Made by a program: the position numbers and the translations under genes
Assembly: GCA_964461335.1 (NCBI GenBank)
Contig: CAYWTY010000011.1
Location: 1-33,167, forward strand
DNA: 33,167 bases
Direction of reading: 5' to 3'
Origin: JAKJBL01 sp964461335
GTDB taxonomy: Bacteria > Bacillota > Clostridia > Christensenellales > CAG-138
Shown here: in pieces, positions 1-8,275 of the stretch
Layout: the number at the start of each line of letters is the position of its first letter
Numbering within the stretch: position 1 is the stretch's first letter
Notes under the pieces: generated by a model
The model's input: the letters and a program-made list of their open reading frames with translations, nothing else
The model's database searches: none
What the model was told of the DNA's origin: nothing

Positions 1-1
1 T

Positions 2-157
2 GCATATAAACGCAAGGTTCTTCTTTGGTCCGCTACAGGCGAAGAATTCGATTGTTCAGGTGCTTGCGAACATGTTTGTGCGTTTTATTTTCATCCTTTA
101 GTCGAAAGATTAGTATGCCCTTTTGAAGATTTGCTTGAAACGCTTAGAGAGCTTTAA
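2..157 (+). CDS. C-terminal end of an unrecognised cysteine-rich protein (partial)
   Basis: An open frame enters from the left edge and ends at TAA 155-157, giving the last 51 residues of a protein. I do not recognise the family. Visible features are three cysteines spaced three residues apart (CSGACEHVC) and a fourth Cys 13 residues on, in a segment that also holds two histidines, followed by an acidic-leucine tail ending LETLREL. This spacing could suit a metal or disulfide site, but that is inference. It lies on the same strand as nadE, with 150 bases between them. It could be a chance open frame, though the amino-acid composition looks like real protein. Confidence 0.5.
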   Translation, partial: AYKRKVLLWSATGEEFDCSGACEHVCAFYFHPLVERLVCPFEDLLETLREL

Positions 158-307
158 GAATACCCGCTTGGTACGTAATTTTAGTACCATTTATGTTCAT
201 TCCATAGCAAAACCCAAGATGGTGAATTTTAAGCTATAGTTAAGAGAAAGCTACATATATAGCGATATCTCAAGCACATATTTGCGCATTGAAATTAGGA
301 GGAAAAG

Positions 308-2242
308 ATGCACCATGGCTTTATAAAAGCTGCTGTCTGCACACCCGAAATCAGCGTTGGTGATTGCAGCTTTAATGCCAACAGTATAAGGCAGCTAATC
401 GAGATTGCAGCACAAGCAGAAGTTCATTTGCTGGTGTTTCCGGAACTTTGCCTTACAGGCTACACTTGTGCAGATTTGTTTTACCAAGGAACACTTCTCG
501 ATTCAGCCGAAGCTGAACTTTCTTCCCTTATAAAAGAAAGCCTTGGTTCCAATATGCTTATTGCTGTTGGAGCGCCGCTAAGATTTAACGGTGGACTGTA
601 TAATAGTGCGGCTTTATTCCAAAACGGCAGCTTATTAGGGGTTGTTCCTCAGGCTTATATAAGAGGCCTGGTTTCAAGAGAAACTTGCCAATTTTCAGCA
701 GCGCCAAAGAAAATTGCAGAAATAAAAATAGGTAATTATGCAGCGCCTTTCGGAACAAATCAGCTTTTTTGTTCTAGGGCAATGCCTGAGTTTGTAATTG
801 GTATAGAGGTATCGCAAGATATTTATGCTGCATTTCCGCCATCTGTAAACCTGGCGCTTCAAGGTGCAACTATAATACTAAGCCTTTGTGCAAGCGCTCA
901 AATAATCGGGATGGAAGCAAGGCGTCTGCAATTGATGCAAAGCCAAAGCGCCAGACTCTGTTGCGCATACCTTTATGCAGAAGCAGGCCAGGGAGAGTCA
1001 ACTTCGAATGCAGTTTATGCAGGGCACAATATTATCTCTGAAATAGGTACTGTGCTTGCAGAAAACAAACCATTCTCTTCTGTGCCTGTTATTTTGATTT
1101 CTGAAGTTGACTGCAAGCGGATTGCTTACGAACGCCGGAAAAATTCTTTTTTTGATGGTGGACCAATAGAACCTCAACATGAGTACGCGAGAATATATTT
1201 TGATTTAGAAATTAGCAAGACGTCTCTTACGCGCGTAATTTCGTCATTACCATTTATACCCGAAGACTCGATACAGCGCCAAATTAGAAGTGAAGAAATT
1301 CTACATATTCAAGCACACGGGCTTAAGAAAAGAATGGAACATACTAAATGCAAGACCTTGGTCTTGGGCGTCTCCGGCGGGTTGGATTCAACTCTTGCGT
1401 TGTTTGTTGCAATTAAAGCCTCTGCTCTTGCCGGACATCCTTTAAAAGATATTATTGCAGTTTCAATGCCTTGCTTTGGCACAACCAAACGGACTAAACT
1501 TAACGCTGAACTTCTATGCAATTATTTAGGCGTAACTGTAAGAACAATTGATATTACTTCATCTGTCAAACAACATTTTAGAGATATCGGCCACTTATCC
1601 GATAGCTTTGATGCTGTTTATGAGAATGCACAGGCGCGTGAACGGACTCAAGTGTTGATGGATATTGCAAATCAAACGGGTGGCCTTGTTGTAGGTTCAA
1701 GTGATTTGTCAGAGCTTGCACTCGGTTTTACAACATATAACGGAGACCATATGTCAATGTACGCAGTTAACGCCTCTGTCCCAAAGACAGTTATACGCAG
1801 TATAATTCAAAACCTCGCACAAATTAGCAAGCCTGATGAATTAAAAGATATTCTGCTTGATATACTGGATACTCCGGTAAGCCCTGAACTGCTGCCACAA
1901 AGCGGAACATCAGCACAGAATACTGAAGAAATAATAGGACCATATGAATTGCATGATTTCTTTTTATATCACATGCTGCGCTGGGGGGCTTCTCCTGAAA
2001 AGATTCTGCGTTTGGCCTGTTATGCGTTTGAAGGGAAGTATGTAGAAACTAACATTCGGCATTGGCTAAAACTATTTTGCAGTCGTTTCTTTTCCCAGCA
2101 GTTTAAGCGTTCCTGTATGCCTGATTTTCCGGCAGTCGGCATAGTAAATCTTTCTTCGCGATTTGGTTGGCAAATGCCAAGCGATGCATCAGCAGAAACT
2201 TGGATTAAACAGCTAACTGATAAGAAAATTCAGTCGCAATAG
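308..2242 (+). CDS. nadE: NAD(+) synthetase, two-domain type with a degenerate glutaminase domain
   Basis: NAD synthetase makes NAD from nicotinate adenine dinucleotide, ATP and a nitrogen donor, the last step of NAD synthesis in the cytosol. Residues 1 to about 290 form a nitrilase-fold glutaminase domain. Residues about 330-640 form the synthetase domain with the ATP P-loop GVSGGLDS at 354-361. Length (644 aa) fits the glutamine-dependent family. ATG 308 follows AGGAGG at 297-302. The glutaminase catalytic triad of this family is Glu-Lys-Cys. Glu46 is present (FPELCLTGY), but the Lys position (family VPK) reads VPQ with Gln115, and the Cys position (family EICED) reads EVSQD with Ser169. 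The domain therefore looks unable to hydrolyse glutamine, and the enzyme probably uses free ammonia or ammonia from elsewhere. The identity of the synthetase domain is secure. The loss of glutaminase activity is inferred from motifs. Confidence 0.93.
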   Translation: MHHGFIKAAVCTPEISVGDCSFNANSIRQLIEIAAQAEVHLLVFPELCLTGYTCADLFYQGTLLDSAEAELSSLIKESLGSNMLIAVGAPLRFNGGLYNSAALFQNGSLLGVVPQAYIRGLVSRETCQFSAAPKKIAEIKIGNYAAPFGTNQLFCSRAMPEFVIGIEVSQDIYAAFPPSVNLALQGATIILSLCASAQIIGMEARRLQLMQSQSARLCCAYLYAEAGQGESTSNAVYAGHNIISEIGTVLAENKPFSSVPVILISEVDCKRIAYERRKNSFFDGGPIEPQHEYARIYFDLEISKTSLTRVISSLPFIPEDSIQRQIRSEEILHIQAHGLKKRMEHTKCKTLVLGVSGGLDSTLALFVAIKASALAGHPLKDIIAVSMPCFGTTKRTKLNAELLCNYLGVTVRTIDITSSVKQHFRDIGHLSDSFDAVYENAQARERTQVLMDIANQTGGLVVGSSDLSELALGFTTYNGDHMSMYAVNASVPKTVIRSIIQNLAQISKPDELKDILLDILDTPVSPELLPQSGTSAQNTEEIIGPYELHDFFLYHMLRWGASPEKILRLACYAFEGKYVETNIRHWLKLFCSRFFSQQFKRSCMPDFPAVGIVNLSSRFGWQMPSDASAETWIKQLTDKKIQSQ

Positions 2243-2281
2243 CACTTTCCTTCGAGAAAACAAGGATTCTTTGCTTTAACG

Positions 2282-2306
2282 GTGTATCTATATAATATAG
2301 ATACAC
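2282..2306. repeat. Perfect 25-bp palindrome between nadE and dgt (terminator or operator)
   Basis: Two 12-base arms, GTGTATCTATAT and ATATAGATACAC, are exact reverse complements around one central A. A run TTTTTTATTT follows at 2307-2316, so the element could fold as an AT-rich intrinsic terminator for nadE. It also contains TATAAT at 2291-2296, so it could instead be an operator lying on the -10 box of a dgt promoter, although no good -35 sits at the right distance. The sequence shows the palindrome; its role is undecided. Confidence 0.6.
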
Positions 2307-2332
2307 TTTTTTATTTGGAGGGAGTAATAAGC

Positions 2333-3349
2333 TTGAATGGTTTTTGTGCAGAACGATATAGAGAGTTTACCGAAGAAAAAGAACAAATATATCTATCGCA
2401 ATTCGCACAGCTTTCTATAAACAGTAAGGGGAGGGAAAAGGAGATTGCCCCATGTGAAATGCGTACGGTGTACCAGCGTGATCGCGACCGTATAATACAT
2501 TGCAAATCCTTTAGGCGATTAAAGCATAAAACTCAGGTATTTCTTTCTCTGCTTGGCGACCATTATCGAACTCGCTTAACTCATACGCTTGAAGTAGGCC
2601 AGATTGCACGTACTATTGCACGCGCTCTGCGACTTAATGAGGATTTGACAGAAGCAATTGCTATGGGGCATGATTTGGGCCACACTCCTTTTGGCCATTC
2701 TGGCGAAGAGGTGCTTCAAGCAATTGTACCTGGCGGTTTTGAGCATAATCAGCAAAGCCTTAGGGTTGTTGAAAAGCTTGAGAACGATGGCGCTGGCCTT
2801 AACCTTACCTATGAGGTAAGAGATGGAATACTAAACCATAATAAAAATGCTTCACCCTCAACCTTGGAGGGATGTGTTGTCAGCATTGCTGATCGCATTG
2901 CTTATGTGAACCACGATATAGATGATGCTGTTCGTGCCAAGATTCTGCTGATTGACGACCTTCCTAAGAACACTCTGGATGTGCTTGGTTCAAGCCACGG
3001 AGAGCGGATAAACTTATTGATTAGAGATGTTGTTAACCAAAGCTTTATGCAACCTTGGGTAAGAATGTCACACAAAGTGGATATAGCATTTAACGAATTA
3101 CGAGACTTTATGTTTGAGCGAGTTTATTTAAATACAAGTGCAAAACGTGAAGAAGGTAAAGCGAAACATGTTGTCCGCGCCTTGTACGAGCATACTTGTT
3201 CGAATATTGGGCAGCTGCCAAAAGAATTTGTAAAAAATATAAATGATGACGGATGCGAACGTGTTGCAGCAGACTGGATTGCCTGCATGACAGATCGCTA
3301 TGCTATTGACGAATATCAACGCCTGTTCGTGCCAAGAACATGGCCATAA
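2333..3349 (+). CDS. dgt: Deoxyguanosinetriphosphate triphosphohydrolase-like protein (dNTPase)
   Basis: HD-domain phosphohydrolase that removes triphosphate from dNTPs and so limits the dNTP pool. Family motifs are all visible: the N-terminal DRDRIIHCKSFRRLKHKTQ segment, then H84 (THTLEV) and H113-D114 (MGHDLGHTPFGHSGE) as metal ligands, and FEHNQQS after that. The frame is open from 2282, but TTG 2333 is the better start because GGAGGGAG at 2317-2324 lies eight bases before it and the upstream codons run through a palindrome. That gives 338 aa, normal for the shorter Bacillota type. It stands directly ahead of dnaG and rpoD, an arrangement known in Clostridia. True substrate preference among dNTPs cannot be read from the sequence. 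Confidence 0.93.
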   Translation: MNGFCAERYREFTEEKEQIYLSQFAQLSINSKGREKEIAPCEMRTVYQRDRDRIIHCKSFRRLKHKTQVFLSLLGDHYRTRLTHTLEVGQIARTIARALRLNEDLTEAIAMGHDLGHTPFGHSGEEVLQAIVPGGFEHNQQSLRVVEKLENDGAGLNLTYEVRDGILNHNKNASPSTLEGCVVSIADRIAYVNHDIDDAVRAKILLIDDLPKNTLDVLGSSHGERINLLIRDVVNQSFMQPWVRMSHKVDIAFNELRDFMFERVYLNTSAKREEGKAKHVVRALYEHTCSNIGQLPKEFVKNINDDGCERVAADWIACMTDRYAIDEYQRLFVPRTWP

Positions 3350-3453
3350 GCTGCAATTTGCAAATGCAAATAAAGACTCAATTTGTATAAAAAGCAGGAA
3401 TCAAGCAGCAGATAGAGAATACTTAATTGGGTTTGAGGAGGTTAAAAAGCGAA

Positions 3454-5235
3454 ATGGCGCTCTACAATGATACATGGATGGAAATGCTGCTATCTAAAAG
3501 CGACATTGCGTCTATCATTTCATCTTATGTGTCTTTGCGCGCTAAAGGCAGTAGGCTCTGGGGCTTATGCCCTTTTCATAACGAAAAGACGCCGTCATTT
3601 ACTGTTTCACCGGACAAGCAGGCATACTATTGCTTCGGCTGCGGAGCTGGTGGCGGAATAATACAATTTGTTATGGACATTGAGCATCTTCCATATACTG
3701 AAGCAGTTCAACTGCTGGCACAGCGAGCAGGAATGGAACTACCCCAAGAAATTGATGATACAGAGCTCCAAAAAGAACGCGCAAAAAAGGAGCGGCTGTA
3801 TGCTGTATGTAAGGTAGCAGCAGAGTATTTTCACGAAAAGCTAATTTCTGACGAAGGTTTGGCTGCACGGAAATACCTTGCAAAGCGGGGTCTAAAAGCG
3901 CAAGTTATAAAAAAATTTGGGCTTGGCTTTGCACCGAATATTAGGAATGCACTATTAAATCATATAAAAGCTTCTGGTTTCAATGAGGATGATCTATTGG
4001 AGGCAGGTTTGCTAGCAAAAAGCACCAGAACTCAAGAAGTGTATGACCCTTACCGTAACAGGGTAATATTCCCTATAATAGGCGCAAATTCACGTGTACT
4101 AGCCTTTGGAGGACGCTCAATTGATAATGAAGCACCAAAGTATATTAATACTTCGGAAACTCCAATTTATAGCAAGCGCCAGAACCTTTATGCAATTAAT
4201 CTGCTAAAGGGAATAAAAGCGCCTGAAGTAATTATCGTTGAAGGGTATATGGATGTTATAAGTTTGTACTCAGCCGGAATAACAAATGCAGTAGCTTCAT
4301 TAGGCACAGCGCTTACACCTTATCAAGTGCGGCTGCTTAAACGCTATTCAAATAGTGTGTATATAGCTTACGATGGTGATACGGCTGGGCAGAACGCCAC
4401 ACTTAAGGGGCTTGATGTGTTTGCAAGGGAAGGCTTAAATGTGCGTGTAGTTTTACTGCCTGACGACTCAGACCCTGATGATTTTATAAAAAAGCAAGGG
4501 GTAGATGCATTCAGAGCTTTAGTTGACGAGGCACTTTCCCTCAATGCCTTTAAACTTGAGCGCATGGCGTGCAGCTATGATCTTAAGAGTGAGGAGGGGA
4601 GGCAGGAGTATGCAATTGAAGGGTGTCGCTTTATTGCTTCTTTGCAGCCTGTTGAGCAGGAGCGGTATATTTTATCACTAGCGCGAAGTACGGGCATATC
4701 GGTTGAGGCGCTGAGTGCCCAAAGCAAGCTTAGTGAAGCAGCTGAACCAAAAGCAAGGCATTACAGGAAGCATAGTGTTGCTCGCCCCGACCATGAACTT
4801 GCTTTAGAAGCAAGACAGCGTGCAGAATTGCAGCTACTGCGGACTTTTATACAAACGCCCAACACTATGGATTTGGTGGTTTCTTGCACAATTGAGGATT
4901 TGTTCACGACTGAAGCCTACAGAGATTTTGCACTTGGGTTACAAAAGGCATATATGCAAAATCTGAAGCCGGATCTCGTCATGCTCATGAGTGAATTAAC
5001 TTCTGAGCAAGCTAAGTTGATAACAGAAGTGTTATATGAAGATGTGCTTATTTCCAACCCCCAACAATTTGCACGTGATTGCCTGATGCGGATTAGCCTA
5101 GCAGATTTGGAAGCGCAAATACTAAGTTTACGCAAACAGGCAGGTTCAGATTTGATTGGGTTGGAAGAAAAGCTGGAATTAACTCAACACATAATGAAAT
5201 TGGATAACGAGCGCAGGCAGTTGCGCCTAGAGTAG
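3454..5235 (+). CDS. dnaG: DNA primase
   Basis: Synthesises RNA primers for Okazaki fragments at the replication fork together with the replicative helicase. The N-terminal CHC2 zinc finger is visible with Cys39, His42, Cys60 and Cys63 (LCPFHNEKTPSF ... YYCFGCGAGG). The catalytic core with the TOPRIM motifs follows: Glu263 in IIVEGYMDV, and Asp307 and Asp309 in AYDGDTAGQNA. The C-terminal third, the helicase-binding region, is less conserved as usual. The frame is open from TTG 3427, but GAGGAGG at 3435-3441 lies inside that extension, so ATG 3454 is preferred, giving 593 aa. Only 29 bases separate it from rpoD, so the two are probably co-transcribed. Confidence 0.96.
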   Translation: MALYNDTWMEMLLSKSDIASIISSYVSLRAKGSRLWGLCPFHNEKTPSFTVSPDKQAYYCFGCGAGGGIIQFVMDIEHLPYTEAVQLLAQRAGMELPQEIDDTELQKERAKKERLYAVCKVAAEYFHEKLISDEGLAARKYLAKRGLKAQVIKKFGLGFAPNIRNALLNHIKASGFNEDDLLEAGLLAKSTRTQEVYDPYRNRVIFPIIGANSRVLAFGGRSIDNEAPKYINTSETPIYSKRQNLYAINLLKGIKAPEVIIVEGYMDVISLYSAGITNAVASLGTALTPYQVRLLKRYSNSVYIAYDGDTAGQNATLKGLDVFAREGLNVRVVLLPDDSDPDDFIKKQGVDAFRALVDEALSLNAFKLERMACSYDLKSEEGRQEYAIEGCRFIASLQPVEQERYILSLARSTGISVEALSAQSKLSEAAEPKARHYRKHSVARPDHELALEARQRAELQLLRTFIQTPNTMDLVVSCTIEDLFTTEAYRDFALGLQKAYMQNLKPDLVMLMSELTSEQAKLITEVLYEDVLISNPQQFARDCLMRISLADLEAQILSLRKQAGSDLIGLEEKLELTQHIMKLDNERRQLRLE

Positions 5236-5264
5236 TATATACAAGTGAAAAGGAGGGGATACTC

Positions 5265-6344
5265 TTGGAAGTTAGAGAGTCCCACATGAAAAAAATAAAT
5301 GATCTTTTGGAAAAGGGCAAATCAAAGGGAGTTTTGACCTACAAAGAGATAATGGATGCACTCGAAGAACAAGAGCTTGACCAAGATCAGGTAGAAGCTA
5401 TTTATGACCGAATAGAAGCCCTAAACATTGATGTTGTAGAAGATATTGAAGTTTCGGCAGATATCACAGAAGAAATAACAGCTATCGAAACAGAACCCGC
5501 TGCACCAGAAGGGGTTAACATTGATGACCCGGTTCGAATGTACCTCAAGGAAATTGGGAAGGTACCGCTGCTTACTGCTGTTGAGGAAGTTGAAATTGCC
5601 CAACGGATGTCGGAAGGTGATCAAGATGCAAAACAGCAGCTTGCAGAAGCCAATCTCAGACTTGTTGTATCAATTGCAAAGCGCTATGTAGGCAGAGGAA
5701 TGCTATTTCTTGACCTAATTCAAGAGGGTAACCTTGGCCTTATTAAAGCTGTTGAAAAGTTTGATTATCGCAAAGGTTACAAGTTTTCAACATATGCCAC
5801 ATGGTGGATTCGCCAAGCAATTACTCGTGCAATTGCAGACCAGGCACGCACTATCCGTATTCCGGTTCATATGGTAGAAACAATAAATAAGCTTATTCGT
5901 GTGAACAGGCAGCTTTTACAGGAGTTTGGAAGGGACCCGCGGCCTGATGAGATTGCACGAGAAATGGGAATTACTGAGGATAAAGTTCGTGAGATAATTA
6001 AAATAGCGCAGGAACCAGTTTCGCTTGAAACGCCAATCGGCGAAGAAGAGGATAGCCATCTTGGGGATTTTATACCTGATGAAGAAGCGCCGGCACCTGC
6101 TGAGGTTGTTGCGGGGACCCTTTTAAAAGAGCAGCTTATTGATGTATTAGATACTTTAACCCCTAGAGAAGAAAAAGTATTGCGTCTGCGTTTTGGGTTG
6201 GATGATGGGAAAGCGCGCACGCTTGAAGAAGTAGGGCGTGAGTTTGCAGTAACGCGTGAGCGCATACGTCAAATTGAAGCAAAAGCTTTGCGTAAACTCC
6301 GCCACCCTAGCCGTTCAAAGAAACTTAAGGATTTTTTAGAATAG
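5265..6344 (+). CDS. rpoD: RNA polymerase primary sigma factor (sigma-70/sigma-A)
   Basis: Housekeeping sigma factor that directs RNA polymerase to -35/-10 promoters. A short region 1.1 (about residues 1-60) precedes region 1.2 (DDPVRMYLKEIGKVPLLT). Region 2 is canonical (NLRLVVSIAKRYVGRG, FSTYATWWIRQAITRAIADQ), then region 3 and the region 4 helix-turn-helix (TLEEVGREFAVTRERIRQIE) near the C terminus. At 359 aa it has the size of Gram-positive SigA. The start is TTG 5265, six bases after GGAGGGG at 5252-5258; an internal ATG eight codons on (5286) lacks such a site. It closes the dgt-dnaG-rpoD group. Confidence 0.97.
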   Translation: MEVRESHMKKINDLLEKGKSKGVLTYKEIMDALEEQELDQDQVEAIYDRIEALNIDVVEDIEVSADITEEITAIETEPAAPEGVNIDDPVRMYLKEIGKVPLLTAVEEVEIAQRMSEGDQDAKQQLAEANLRLVVSIAKRYVGRGMLFLDLIQEGNLGLIKAVEKFDYRKGYKFSTYATWWIRQAITRAIADQARTIRIPVHMVETINKLIRVNRQLLQEFGRDPRPDEIAREMGITEDKVREIIKIAQEPVSLETPIGEEEDSHLGDFIPDEEAPAPAEVVAGTLLKEQLIDVLDTLTPREEKVLRLRFGLDDGKARTLEEVGREFAVTRERIRQIEAKALRKLRHPSRSKKLKDFLE

Positions 6345-6443
6345 TTCTTTCCTTAGGCAAGAGCAAAAGAATGTAAAGCTGAAGATTTCTTAATTAGCTC
6401 ATTTCTTTTTGTTTAGAGAAAGACAAGCTGCATTTGCGCTTGC

Positions 6444-6472
6444 TTGACATTAGCATCCAAAGGTTTTACAAT
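6444..6472 (+). promoter_or_regulatory. Strong sigma-A promoter upstream of rny
   Basis: TTGACA at 6444-6449, a 17-base spacer and TACAAT at 6467-6472 match the consensus in 11 of 12 positions. Transcription would start near 6479, giving a leader of about 130 bases before the RNase Y start codon. Confidence 0.8.
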
Positions 6473-6561
6473 CAAAATGAGTAATAATGCAGACTTGTAG
6501 TACATTAATTAAATTAATTAATATATCTTTTGAGAACTAACGGGGACTACTAGGATGCAAG

Positions 6562-6588
6562 CCGAGCATTTGCTCGGTTACATTTTTT
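6562..6588 (+). terminator. Terminator-like hairpin in the rny leader
   Basis: CCGAGCA (6562-6568) pairs with TGCTCGG (6571-6577), and the stem can extend by one G-T and one A-T pair. TTTTTT follows at 6583-6588 after a short gap. The hairpin is downstream of the 6444 promoter and upstream of the rny ribosome binding site. It could be an attenuator acting on rny, or a terminator for read-through from rpoD. No competing antiterminator fold was worked out. Confidence 0.5.
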
Positions 6589-6611
6589 ATATAAATTGGA
6601 GGTTGGCCTTA

Positions 6612-8156
6612 GTGAATGAGGTGTTTATTACGATAGCCAGTTCCATTCTTGCTTTAGGTATCGGAACGGTTATCGGTTATTTTTACAGGCGGAATATTGC
6701 TGAAGCAAAGACAGGCAAGGCTGAAGAAGCAGTAAACAAAATGCTTGAAGATGCACAGAAACGAGCGGAGGAGTTGCGCAAAGAAAGAATACTAGAAGCA
6801 AAGGAAGAAGTATTTAGAATACGGAGTGAGAGCGACAAGGAGCTTCGCGATAGGCGTAATGAATTCCAGCGCTCTGAAAGACGAATTCTTCAAAAAGAAG
6901 AAACGCTTGATAAAAAACAGGAAGGCTTGGAACAACGTGAGCGGACGCTTTGCGAACGCGAAGCAGGCATAGAAGCTTCTGAGAATGAAGTATGCGAATT
7001 GCGAACACGGCAACTAAAGGAGCTTGAGACTATCTCCGGCCTTTCCATGGATGCTGCAAAAGAAATCTTGCTTGCTAATGTGGAACGTGAAGCTAAACAC
7101 GAGGCCGCGTTACTTCTTAGAGATATCGAAGCAAAAACAAAAGAAGAGGCAGATAAACGCGCCAGGCATATTGTATCACTTGCAATTCAGCGTTGCGCTG
7201 CTGACCATGTAGCGGAAGCAACGGTATCTGTCGTTCCATTGCCTAATGATGAAATGAAGGGGCGCATCATTGGTCGTGAAGGGCGCAACATTAGAGCGCT
7301 TGAGACCGCCACTGGAGTAGACTTAATCATTGACGATACCCCAGAAGCGGTTATACTATCCGGCTTTGACCCTGTACGTAGGGAAGTAGCCCGAATTGCG
7401 CTTGAAAAGCTGATACTCGATGGCCGAATTCATCCTGCGCGCATTGAAGAAATGGTTGATAAAGCAAAGCGCGAAGTAGATAACCAAATCAGAGAAGCAG
7501 GCGAACAAGCTGTACTTGATGTTGATGTTCATGGGTTGCATCATGAGCTTATACGCCTTTTAGGCAGGTTAAAATATCGTACAAGTTATGGCCAAAATGT
7601 CCTTAAGCATTCAATAGAAGTCGCGCATCTTGCAGGATTAATGGCTGCAGAGCTTGGTGCAAATATAACTTTAGCAAAACGTGGCGGTTTACTTCATGAT
7701 ATAGGTAAAGCAATAGATCATGAGGTTGAAGGGCCGCATATTCAAATTGGAGCGGATGCTGCAAAGAAATATCGTGAGAATAATGCAATTGTTAATGCGA
7801 TTATGGCGCACCACGGCGATGTTGAACCACAGACAGTGGAAGCTGTGCTAGTTCAGGCAGCTGACGCTATTTCTGCAGCACGGCCTGGTGCACGCCGAGA
7901 AACACTTGAAAGCTATATTAAGCGCCTGCAAAAACTTGAAGAAATAGCAAATTCTTTTGATGGGGTTGAAACTTCATTTGCAATTCAGGCCGGGCGGGAA
8001 GTTCGCATTATTGTTAAGCCTGATTGTATTAATGATGCTGATACAATTGTTATTGCTAAGGATATAGCTAAGCGTATTGAAGCAGAGCTCGAGTATCCTG
8101 GGCAAATCAAAGTGAACGTAATTCGAGAGACACGCACAGTCGACTACGCAAAATAG
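6612..8156 (+). CDS. rny: Ribonuclease Y
   Basis: Membrane-anchored endoribonuclease that starts decay of many mRNAs in Gram-positive bacteria. One N-terminal transmembrane segment (about residues 4-24) is followed by a long charged coiled coil (about 28-200), a KH RNA-binding domain (GRIIGREGRN near residues 217-226) and an HD domain (His-Asp in GGLLHDIGKA near 362). The frame is open from ATG 6555, but GTG 6612 with GGAGG at 6598-6602 puts the membrane segment at the very N terminus as in the family and gives 514 aa, close to the usual 520. GGGG ahead of 6555 means a form 19 residues longer cannot be excluded. A YlbF-family protein, a family linked to RNase Y, is encoded at 31499-31882. Confidence 0.95.
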   Translation: MNEVFITIASSILALGIGTVIGYFYRRNIAEAKTGKAEEAVNKMLEDAQKRAEELRKERILEAKEEVFRIRSESDKELRDRRNEFQRSERRILQKEETLDKKQEGLEQRERTLCEREAGIEASENEVCELRTRQLKELETISGLSMDAAKEILLANVEREAKHEAALLLRDIEAKTKEEADKRARHIVSLAIQRCAADHVAEATVSVVPLPNDEMKGRIIGREGRNIRALETATGVDLIIDDTPEAVILSGFDPVRREVARIALEKLILDGRIHPARIEEMVDKAKREVDNQIREAGEQAVLDVDVHGLHHELIRLLGRLKYRTSYGQNVLKHSIEVAHLAGLMAAELGANITLAKRGGLLHDIGKAIDHEVEGPHIQIGADAAKKYRENNAIVNAIMAHHGDVEPQTVEAVLVQAADAISAARPGARRETLESYIKRLQKLEEIANSFDGVETSFAIQAGREVRIIVKPDCINDADTIVIAKDIAKRIEAELEYPGQIKVNVIRETRTVDYAK

Positions 8157-8184
8157 ACTGGTGCATAACACTGGGCTAAGTTTT

Positions 8185-8257
8185 ATAGTGGTTTTATGGA
8201 GAAAGGCTGAGAGCTAAGGATATGCATGCGTGCATATCCTTGCTTTATAACCACTAT
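8185..8257 (+). other. Nested hairpin upstream of the dipeptidase gene
   Basis: An inner perfect stem, AAGGATATGCA (8216-8226) with TGCATATCCTT (8231-8241) around the loop TGCG, sits inside a second exact match, ATAGTGGTT (8185-8193) with AACCACTAT (8249-8257). The structure ends a few bases before the GGGGAGG ribosome binding site at 8263-8269. It could be an rny terminator, although no T run follows, a structured leader, or an operator. No known riboswitch core was recognised in it. Confidence 0.5.
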
Positions 8258-8275
8258 GATTTGGGGAGGCAGAAA

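Noticed and set aside
2282..2306. Palindrome before dgt as an NrdR box, given that nrdR is in the window
   Set aside because: The NrdR box has ACAC on the left and GTGT on the right around an AT core; this palindrome has the opposite polarity (GTGT...ACAC) and different spacing.
8201..8260. GGCTGAGA before the dipeptidase gene, as in a TPP riboswitch
   Set aside because: The rest of the TPP core (the CCTGAT...TAATGCC...AGGGA part) is missing, and the motif sits between unrelated stems.
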